9,747 bases of DNA from Flavobacterium sp. (GTDB lineage Bacteria > Bacteroidota > Bacteroidia > Flavobacteriales > Flavobacteriaceae): positions 1 through 9,747 of the forward strand of contig SEBM01000112.1 of assembly GCA_004296145.1 (NCBI GenBank), read 5' to 3'. Position 1 is the first letter of the stretch, and every line of letters starts with the position of its first letter. A model generated the notes under the pieces. That model saw only the letters and a list, made by a program, of their open reading frames with translations. It was not told the DNA's origin and did not search any database. Below are positions 1 through 5,359 of the stretch, piece after piece. Both the position numbers and the translations under genes were made by a program.

Positions 1-760
1 CTCCATTATATCTAAGAGCAAAGTCTGCCCATTTTTTATTTCTTAAAGTGCCAATTAAATTGTTCTTTTCAAGAAATAATCCAAAAGCTTTTAAATGCTC
101 CCCTTCATTTAAATTCATTTTCTGCACAAATTCATCAATATTTTTATATCCGATTGAAGTGGCATTAAAACCCATTATCTGGAACAATCCCCAGGAAGCT
201 GAACAATTGGCGGCATCCTGAAAACTTTTGTCAGGATTTAAATGTATTGCCTTCTCTAATCGGGTATACTCTGCTTCTCCTCCAACATAATATTTTTTGG
301 TATACTTCTTAAAAAGTATATTTTGAGTATTTGCATTTACATATTGCTGCGCGTTTATATTTCTCTTTTCCAATTCTTTCCAAAAAACATGACCTTCAAA
401 TAAAATTTTAGGTTTTCCACTCAAAAGAAATCCTTTGCCATTACTTTCTACAAGATTAACAGCTTTTACAATAGCCAATTCAAGATTATGGTGATTAGAA
501 AAATCAATCAGATCTTGCTCAGAAAGTAATTTATTATTTGTTGAAATTACATTCTTGCTTTTTTCCAAAAGTATTGACCAGGTTTTTAATCCCACAATTC
601 CATCAACAACTAAATTATTTTTTAGTTGAAAATCTTTTACAGCTTTATCTGTATCGACTCCAAAATAGTCAGAAACGATAACACTGTATTTCAATTTTAC
701 AAGTAATTCGTTTAAGTAATAAACTTCACTTGATTTTACTCCTGATTTTATAGTTCTCAT
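1..760 (-). CDS. N-acetylmuramidase with N-terminal peptidoglycan-binding domain (3' end outside window)
   Basis: The reverse strand is open from the ATG at 758-760 to the window edge, giving 253 residues; the C-terminus is missing. Residues ~5-65 resemble a PG_binding_1 domain (SSEVYYLNELL, AVKDFQLKN, VDGIVGLKTW). Residues ~80-253 match the DUF3380 N-acetylmuramidase family of phage-type lysins: VESNGKGFLLSGKPKILFEG at 104-123, SASWGLFQIMGFN at 187-199 and WADFALRYNG at 244-253. Glu105 is the likely catalytic acid by analogy with other muramidases of this fold. By family it would cleave the MurNAc-GlcNAc bond of peptidoglycan. There is no N-terminal signal peptide or membrane segment, so export would need a holin, a secretion machine or cell lysis. 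It diverges from the signalling cassette at 1018. Family call confident; physiological role (prophage-like lysin or cell-wall remodelling) unknown. Confidence 0.88.
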   Translation of the reverse strand, partial: MRTIKSGVKSSEVYYLNELLVKLKYSVIVSDYFGVDTDKAVKDFQLKNNLVVDGIVGLKTWSILLEKSKNVISTNNKLLSEQDLIDFSNHHNLELAIVKAVNLVESNGKGFLLSGKPKILFEGHVFWKELEKRNINAQQYVNANTQNILFKKYTKKYYVGGEAEYTRLEKAIHLNPDKSFQDAANCSASWGLFQIMGFNATSIGYKNIDEFVQKMNLNEGEHLKAFGLFLEKNNLIGTLRNKKWADFALRYNG

Positions 761-839
761 GGTTTATTTATTTAGGTATTAAAGAAGAAGCAGAGAAACA
801 GAAACTTCCTGAATTATTTATTCATAAAAATGAACCATA

Positions 840-847
840 CAAAACTA
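840..847 (-). promoter_or_regulatory. Possible -7 element for the muramidase gene
   Basis: On the minus strand 847-840 reads TAGTTTTG, a full match to the Bacteroidota -7 consensus TAnnTTTG, about 80 bases before the ATG. No TTG is found at the usual 17-23 base spacing; the nearest is only about 12 bases upstream. The call is therefore tentative. Confidence 0.3.
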
Positions 848-903
848 AATAATCACAAACAACTAAATAACAGCGATTTAACCCAGTTTTTCAAATGATT
901 TTA

Positions 904-937
904 CCTACATAAAAAAGGGTAATTTCACCCTTGTAGG
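904..937. promoter_or_regulatory. Inverted repeat overlapping the cassette promoter (candidate operator)
   Basis: Two nested inverted pairs are visible: CCTAC (904-908) with GTAGG (933-937), and GGGT (917-920) with ACCC (927-930) around a 6-base AATTTC centre. The outer right arm overlaps the TTG -33 element of the promoter at 931-961. The site is relatively GC-rich in a very AT-rich gap. A response regulator of the NarL type, encoded at the end of the same operon, is a natural candidate ligand, but that is inference. Confidence 0.4.
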
Positions 938-961
938 ATTTTATCTTTTAAAATAATTTTG
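931..961 (+). promoter_or_regulatory. Bacteroidota-type promoter for the 1018-3512 operon
   Basis: TTG at 931-933, a 20-base spacer, then TAATTTTG at 954-961, an exact fit to TAnnTTTG. Transcription would begin near 968, leaving a leader of about 50 bases before the ATG at 1018. This is the only good promoter seen ahead of the four-gene cassette. Confidence 0.6.
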
Positions 962-1017
962 TCTCAAATATTTTCAAACCATTGATTAATAACTAATTAT
1001 TTTTAAAACTAAAAATC

Positions 1018-1461
1018 ATGAAAAACCTTGCTGCAAAACCTAGTCAGTTAATTACAAAAGAATTCGCTAAACAGCTGAATTTAAATTACAACAATAAGAA
1101 AGCAAAACTAACAGCAAAATCTGCTAAGAAGGAAGATGCTAATGCCATTTGGTATTCATTAGAAGCTTTAGAAAGTTATATTGATTATATAAAGACTCAC
1201 GGCGCCGACAGCGGATATGAAGTTGACGGAATACGTTTTTATTTTGGTGTTTATCCGGACGACGAAAAACACGGTGAAAAAGCAGGTCTTACTACACTCT
1301 TTTTATCTGCAACCGGTAAAAAAACAAGTACAGATTCTGATGAAAACACAAACGAGATACAAGGGTTTGTTGCTGCTAAACAAGCCGCATCTGCTGACAT
1401 TCAAAGTCTTGAACCGATGAACTATGGAAACATAGGAAGACCACCTAGCTTAATATACTAA
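1018..1461 (+). CDS. Conserved-looking hypothetical protein, first gene of the two-component cassette
   Basis: 147 residues; I do not recognise a named domain. The N-terminus is basic and polar (MKNLAAKPSQLITKEFAKQL) with no signal peptide or membrane segment, so the product should be cytoplasmic. A central block at ~43-79 alternates helix-like and strand-like stretches (IWYSLEALESYIDYIK, then VDGIRFYFGVYPDD), followed by GLTTLFLSATG. A charged low-complexity linker at ~101-114 leads to a C-terminal tail ending in NYGNIGRPPSLIY. The compact GIRFYFGVYP-GLTTLFL core looks like a small folded domain, and the Pro/Gly tail may be a short interaction motif. The ATG is ~50 bases after a good promoter. 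The membrane-protein gene starts 8 bases after the stop, so the product probably works with that protein, the kinase and the regulator. Function unknown. Confidence 0.85.
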   Translation: MKNLAAKPSQLITKEFAKQLNLNYNNKKAKLTAKSAKKEDANAIWYSLEALESYIDYIKTHGADSGYEVDGIRFYFGVYPDDEKHGEKAGLTTLFLSATGKKTSTDSDENTNEIQGFVAAKQAASADIQSLEPMNYGNIGRPPSLIY

Positions 1462-1469
1462 AAAAAATT

Positions 1470-2117
1470 ATGTTTGAATTTTTAAGATCTTATATTGTTT
1501 ATTTAGCTTTACTATCAGGAACTGTCGGATTACTACATCTTCACAAACTTCCTAGTAATAAAGCTAAATTTTTACTACTTTTAATCTGGTTTTCAGTATT
1601 AACCGAAGTAGTTGGTTATTATTTTACACAATGGACAGGACTGTTAAATTATTATGTTTATAATTTTTACATGTTCGTTACTTTTGTCGCATATATAGTA
1701 TTGCTACGAAGTCTTTTGCAAAAAATAACCAACAGAATCTCCGCCGCACTCTTTTTAATCTTGTTTATAGTTTCTTTTTTTCTAAATATTTTATATTTTA
1801 AAGAAGACATAAACCACTCATTTACTTATAGTTTCGCCATTGGCGTTATATTGGTTATGCTGCTTTCCTGCTTATATTTGGTAGAGATCTTTAATTCAGA
1901 CAAAATTTTGAATTTTAAAAAATCAGTCTTTTTTTGGTACATATTAGGCATATTGGTATTTCATGTTCCTTTTTTGCCTTTTATGCTTGCCATAAACTGG
2001 TTTTTGATTAAACAAGATGAATCAGTATTTAGTCTTGTATTGTTTATTTTAAATTTTCTGGCACATGGTTGTTTTATAATTGGATTTGTATGGAGCGAAA
2101 AGAAATACAATTATTAG
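1470..2117 (+). CDS. Seven-helix integral membrane protein, putative detached sensor
   Basis: 215 residues, almost entirely hydrophobic. I count seven membrane segments at about 7-24, 33-52, 62-83, 91-110, 118-141, 153-178 and 186-208, with short loops and a basic C-terminal end (SEKKYNY). Polar residues inside helices 2 and 3 (LTEVVGYY around Glu46; YNFY around Asn65) could line a pocket or a contact surface. No enzymatic motif or transporter signature is recognisable, and there is no large soluble domain. It starts 8 bases after the previous gene, and the kinase start codon lies inside its last codons. The downstream kinase lacks a sensing domain, so I infer that this protein is the signal receptor or a membrane scaffold for it. 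An unrelated transport role cannot be excluded. Confidence 0.85.
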   Translation: MFEFLRSYIVYLALLSGTVGLLHLHKLPSNKAKFLLLLIWFSVLTEVVGYYFTQWTGLLNYYVYNFYMFVTFVAYIVLLRSLLQKITNRISAALFLILFIVSFFLNILYFKEDINHSFTYSFAIGVILVMLLSCLYLVEIFNSDKILNFKKSVFFWYILGILVFHVPFLPFMLAINWFLIKQDESVFSLVLFILNFLAHGCFIIGFVWSEKKYNY

Positions 2118-2872
2118 TTATTTCGTTAGGTATTGTATTCTTTACATTACTGATCACACTTCTTGTCATCTTTTTTTATTTTCTGAAGAAGAAAAACAAT
2201 TATTTAGTCGAAAAAATGGAGTCTGAAATGTATTTTCAGTCTGAGCTGATTAAAACGCGAATTGAGATCAAAGACCAGACACTTTCTGAGATCAGTAAAG
2301 AACTTCATGACAATATTGGTCAGATTATTTCGGTCGCAATTATGCAGCTTAATATTGGCATTAGTAATAAAAATATTCCGGTGAGCGAACTGAAGGATCT
2401 TAAAGAAGTATTGGCCAAATCACTGGACGAACTGCGAATTTTGTCCCGTATTATTAATAAAGATAATTTACTGCAGCAAAACTTTTTAGAAGCGATTCAG
2501 CAGGATTTGGAAAGAATAAAAAAGCTAAAAAAAATCAAATACAATTTTAACCGGATTGGTGAATTTCCGGTTATAAATGAAGAACATGAATTGATTATTT
2601 ACAGGATTTTTCAGGAGGCACTTCATAATAGCCTGAAACATTCAAGAAGTGATTTGTTTAATGTTGATATAGAAACCACAGATGCTGTTTTTCGGTTAAA
2701 ACTCAAAGATTTCGGAATTGGATATGATAGTACAGATTTAAATTCCGGATTAGGATTAAATAATATGAAACTGAGGGCAAAATTAATTGGTGCTAAACTA
2801 ATTATGACTTCTGACCAAACAGGAACAAGCGTAAACATCGAATATCCTTTAATACAATGTGATGAAAACTAA
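2090..2872 (+). CDS. Sensor histidine kinase, HisKA_3 type, single membrane anchor
   Basis: 260 residues from the ATG at 2090. An in-frame ATG at 2069 would add only seven residues (MFYNWIC) and deepen the overlap, while 2090 gives the usual form: a short N-terminus, one helix at ~6-32, then KKKNN. A coiled linker (~38-65) leads to the HisKA_3 dimerisation and phosphoacceptor segment ISKELHDNIGQ with phospho-accepting His73. The HATPase_c domain follows: N-box FQEALHNSLKHS with Asn180, G1 box DFGIGYD near 207-213, G2 box GLGLNNM near 220-226 and a final GTSVNIEYP strand. All key residues are present, so it should autophosphorylate. No periplasmic, PAS or TPR sensor domain is present. The start overlaps the membrane-protein gene by 28 bases, implying coupled translation. 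The partner is the response regulator that follows. Confidence 0.93.
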   Translation: MERKEIQLLVISLGIVFFTLLITLLVIFFYFLKKKNNYLVEKMESEMYFQSELIKTRIEIKDQTLSEISKELHDNIGQIISVAIMQLNIGISNKNIPVSELKDLKEVLAKSLDELRILSRIINKDNLLQQNFLEAIQQDLERIKKLKKIKYNFNRIGEFPVINEEHELIIYRIFQEALHNSLKHSRSDLFNVDIETTDAVFRLKLKDFGIGYDSTDLNSGLGLNNMKLRAKLIGAKLIMTSDQTGTSVNIEYPLIQCDEN

Positions 2873-3512
2873 CCCAAAAAGTAAAATAATAATAGTAGAT
2901 GACCATCTGCTTTTTTCGCAATCACTGGAACTGCTGATAAAAAGTTTTGGCGATTATGAAGTTACAGAACGTTTTGAAAACGGAAAAGTATTTATTGATT
3001 ATCTTGAGAGCAATGTTGCTGCAGAAATCAATCTTGTTTTACTAGACGTTAATATGCCTGTTTTGGATGGTCTTAGCACTATGAAATGGCTAAAAGATAA
3101 CAGACCCAATCTTAATGTAATTGCTTTATCTGTAAATGATGATGAAGAAATTATAATTAAAATGATTACTAATGGCGCCAAAGGTTATTTACTCAAAGAT
3201 ACATCGCCGGAAATCTTTAAAGATGCTATTGAATGTGTTATCGAAAAAGGTTTTTATTTTACCGAACTGGTATCGGGAATGCTGCTTAATAAAGTAAACA
3301 GCGACCCGAATAAAATATGTTTAAAAGAAAAAGAAATTCTTTTTATCAAACACGCCTGTACCGAAATGACTTATAAAGAAATCGCATCTGAAATGTGCCT
3401 AAGTCCAAAAACTATAGATGGTTACAGAGAATCTTTGTTTGATAAACTCGAACTCAAAACCAGAATTGGTCTTGTTCTTTATGCTATTAAACATAAAATT
3501 GTTTTGGTTTAA
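2862..3512 (+). CDS. Response regulator, NarL/LuxR family
   Basis: 216 residues from the ATG at 2862; a GTG one codon earlier is possible but less likely. The receiver domain spans ~7-120: acidic pair Asp13-Asp14 in IIIVDDHLLF, phosphoacceptor Asp62 in LLDVNMPVLDG, the Ser90 switch position in ALSVND and the conserved Lys112 in YLLKDTSPE. A LuxR-type helix-turn-helix (GerE) lies at ~153-213: LKEKEILFIKHACTEMTYKE, then LSPKTIDGYRESLFDKLELK. All phosphorylation residues are intact. The start lies inside the last 11 bases of the kinase gene, so the two are a cognate pair. The targets are unknown. The inverted repeat at 904-937 ahead of its own operon, which also faces the muramidase gene, is a candidate site. 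The stop overlaps the stop of the convergent lipoprotein gene in TTAA. Confidence 0.94.
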   Translation: MKTNPKSKIIIVDDHLLFSQSLELLIKSFGDYEVTERFENGKVFIDYLESNVAAEINLVLLDVNMPVLDGLSTMKWLKDNRPNLNVIALSVNDDEEIIIKMITNGAKGYLLKDTSPEIFKDAIECVIEKGFYFTELVSGMLLNKVNSDPNKICLKEKEILFIKHACTEMTYKEIASEMCLSPKTIDGYRESLFDKLELKTRIGLVLYAIKHKIVLV

Positions 3513-4282
3513 TTAAACTCTACAAGTTTTTCATTTGCCAAATCATACTCGTAGAGTTTATGATTTTCATTATCAAAATATAGCCATTGAATGATGCTTG
3601 TGTGGTTTTCAAATTCATTAGAAATACCTAAGATGGTATAAGAACGTCCGTTTTTTTCACCATCTTCTATAGAATAAACCAAATTAGTATCCGGGTTTTT
3701 AAGGTTTGCTTTTACAAGGTCTTTTGTAGAATTGGCCAGATAATATTCTACCAAAGTATACAGGTAATCTTTAAATTCTGTTGTGTATTCCTGATCAGCA
3801 GGCCAATTGTATTTTATAGGTTTTGTATATTTTTTTCTAAAAAGGCTTACGCTGCCGTCTTTTATTTTTTTTGCACTTACCAGCCATTCAGTATACTCTG
3901 GTTTTTCTCCTTCTCCAGCTATGTAGGCAATATCCATTTTCCAGGTAATTTCTACGATATCCCCTCTCAAAAATTTAGAAGCGCCTTCAAAATTAGTATG
4001 TAGAGAAACTATTTCTTTATCTTTTTTGATGGTGAATAAATTGTAATCGCCATTATCATCATACTCAACATATTCTGCCTGATCAACATTTATTTCTCCT
4101 TTGTTTAATCTTTCATCTGGTCTTATGGCACTAAAAACATTTACTTCTTCGGGCATATAATCAGCTTCTTTTGATACGGCTGTGTCTGCTACAGGTTTTT
4201 GATTTGATGTTTTAGAAGCTGAAACTTTATTATCGTTGCAGGAAAACAATGCTAAAAGCGTAAACAAATAAATATATTTCAT
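3509..4282 (-). CDS. Putative lipoprotein of unknown function
   Basis: 257 residues. The N-terminus MKYIYLFTLLALFSC is a short lipoprotein signal with lipobox LFSC and lipidated Cys15. It is followed by a polar Ser/Lys/Glu-rich linker (~16-45) that would tether the protein to a membrane facing the periplasm or the cell surface. The rest is a soluble mixed alpha/beta region with many aromatic and acidic residues; a strand-rich stretch (GDIVEITWKMDIAYI, then EWLVSAKKIKDGSVSLFRKK) could be a small beta-barrel, but I recognise no family. The gene starts 39 bases after apt on the same strand and may be co-transcribed with it, although the functions are not obviously linked. No terminator separates its 3' end from the convergent response regulator gene, so the two transcripts probably overlap. 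Confidence 0.8.
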   Translation of the reverse strand: MKYIYLFTLLALFSCNDNKVSASKTSNQKPVADTAVSKEADYMPEEVNVFSAIRPDERLNKGEINVDQAEYVEYDDNGDYNLFTIKKDKEIVSLHTNFEGASKFLRGDIVEITWKMDIAYIAGEGEKPEYTEWLVSAKKIKDGSVSLFRKKYTKPIKYNWPADQEYTTEFKDYLYTLVEYYLANSTKDLVKANLKNPDTNLVYSIEDGEKNGRSYTILGISNEFENHTSIIQWLYFDNENHKLYEYDLANEKLVEFN

Positions 4283-4321
4283 AAAATGATTGAAAATTAG
4301 TTTTGAAATTTTGCGTCTAAA

Positions 4322-4834
4322 TTAATAAGTTATCGCTGCGAAAATAGGATATTCTTTGATTTTTTCTCTTCCGTTAAGGAAAGAAAGTTCCATTAAAAAA
4401 TTAAACTGTACAATCTCGCCACCAAGTTCTTTAACCAGATCGCCAAGTGCTTTTGCTGTTCCTCCTGTGGCAAGCACATCATCATGAATCAAAACTTTGT
4501 CACCTTTTTTTATGGCATCAATATGGATTTCTAAGGCGTCAGTTCCATATTCTAAATCATAAGAAGCTGAAATAGTTGTAAAAGGAAGTTTTTTTGGTTT
4601 GCGAACAGGAACAAAACCGGCATTTAATTGCTGTGCCAAAAGCATTCCGAAGAAAAAACCGCGGCTTTCTGCTCCTATTACTTTATCTATTTTCTGTCCT
4701 TTTAGTGAATCAAGCAAAATTTTAAGGCATTCTTGTCTTGCAACTGGCTCATTTAACAAAGGTGTAATATCTTTAAACAAAATTCCTTCTTTAGGAAATC
4801 CCTGAATATCACGTATATAATTTTCAATCTTCAT
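4322..4834 (-). CDS. apt: Adenine phosphoribosyltransferase
   Basis: 170 residues, the normal length for Apt. The protein begins MKIENYIRDIQGFPKEGILF and continues FKDITPLL, the standard N-terminal signature. The PRPP-binding loop is VLIHDDVLATGGTAKAL at ~113-129, with the acidic pair and the TGGT turn intact. GAESRGFFFG near 55-64 is the conserved pyrophosphate-contact loop. It converts adenine plus PRPP to AMP and pyrophosphate in the cytoplasm (purine salvage). The start is unambiguous from the alignment of the opening motif, and the leader ahead of it is A-rich without a Shine-Dalgarno sequence. It is transcribed away from the tRNA-Arg gene, and a lipoprotein gene follows 39 bases downstream. 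Confidence 0.97.
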   Translation of the reverse strand: MKIENYIRDIQGFPKEGILFKDITPLLNEPVARQECLKILLDSLKGQKIDKVIGAESRGFFFGMLLAQQLNAGFVPVRKPKKLPFTTISASYDLEYGTDALEIHIDAIKKGDKVLIHDDVLATGGTAKALGDLVKELGGEIVQFNFLMELSFLNGREKIKEYPIFAAITY

Positions 4835-4862
4835 TTTTTTTTATTTTTATGTTATTTTTTGC

Positions 4863-4892
4863 TTGTGTATCTCACATTTATGCCTATATTTG
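4863..4892 (+). promoter_or_regulatory. Promoter for tRNA-Arg
   Basis: TTG at 4863-4865, a 19-base spacer and TATATTTG at 4885-4892 match the Bacteroidota promoter consensus exactly. Initiation near 4899 would give a 5' leader of about 50 bases to be removed by RNase P. Confidence 0.65.
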
Positions 4893-4912
4893 CACCCGCT
4901 AACAGCAATCAA

Positions 4913-4920
4913 CAAAGCTA
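4913..4920 (-). promoter_or_regulatory. Possible -7 element for apt
   Basis: The minus strand reads TAGCTTTG here, matching TAnnTTTG, about 80 bases before the apt ATG. A T-rich run lies at the -33 distance but no clear TTG is present. The element falls within the leader of the divergent tRNA transcript. Confidence 0.35.
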
Positions 4921-4947
4921 CGAAAATTAGCTTAATTGAAAAAATAA

Positions 4948-5021
4948 GGCCTCGTGGCGCAACTGAATAGCGCATCTGATTACGGCTCAGAAGGTTACTG
5001 GTTTGAATCCAGTCGAGGTCA
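4948..5021 (+). tRNA. tRNA-Arg, anticodon ACG
   Basis: A full cloverleaf can be drawn over 74 bases. The acceptor stem GGCCTCG (4948-4954) pairs with CGAGGTC (5014-5020) with one G-T pair, and the discriminator is A5021. The D stem is GCGC/GCGC. The anticodon stem TCTGA/TCAGA encloses loop TTACGGC, with anticodon ACG at 4982-4984. The variable loop is AGGTT. The T stem ACTGG/CCAGT has loop TTTGAAT. CCA is not encoded and must be added after transcription. The wobble A34 is normally converted to inosine by TadA so that the tRNA reads CGU, CGC and CGA. Confidence 0.97.
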
Positions 5022-5026
5022 CTCTT

Positions 5027-5062
5027 AAAAAAAGTTAAAACGAAAGTTTTAGCTTTTTTTTT
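5027..5062 (+). terminator. Intrinsic terminator of tRNA-Arg
   Basis: AGTTAAAAC pairs with GTTTTAGCT (one G-T pair) around a GAAA tetraloop at 5042-5045. The stem is extended by A-T pairs from the flanking A-run and T-run. A nine-base T tract (5054-5062) follows, starting five bases after the tRNA 3' end. Confidence 0.85.
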
Positions 5063-5359
5063 GGCCTATTCAGTGCATTTTAACCATCTTTTACATCAAA
5101 AATAATGATGGCTTGTATTTCTGTCTAGCTAACTTTACAAAATTCATCCATTCACTGAAAATCAAATTTTCTAACATTCAATTGTATAAACTTTTTGAAA
5201 AAAGATGTTTCAAATTATAATTTGCAACCAATTATTTAAATATTGAAATATAAAGATTTTTCTTAAATATTTAATTTTAAGCGTCGTATAGTATTAGTTA
5301 CTGAAGGAAGTATCAATAATTCAAAATAGCTAATTCATCAAACCTTAAATTTAATAATC
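5063..5359. other. AT-rich non-coding gap before the sulfatase gene
   Basis: About 300 bases with no supportable gene on either strand. A weak promoter candidate is TTG at 5195-5197 with ATAATTTG at 5217-5224 (19-base spacing, first two bases of the -7 element off consensus). If real it implies a long leader of about 130 bases. A perfect 12-bp palindrome TTAAATATTTAA lies at 5263-5274, with a 9-base partial copy TTAAATATT at 5236-5244, 18 bases away. In DNA this AT-rich both may be chance. The last ~20 bases before the ATG are A/T-rich with no Shine-Dalgarno sequence. Confidence 0.6.

Noticed and set aside
2069..2089. Upstream ATG extending the kinase by seven residues (MFYNWIC).
   Set aside because: The start at 2090 gives the usual short N-terminus before the membrane helix; the extension deepens the overlap and adds nothing recognisable. 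Kept only as an alternative.
2859..2861. GTG start one codon before the response regulator ATG.
   Set aside because: The ATG at 2862 is adjacent and preferred; the GTG adds a single Met.
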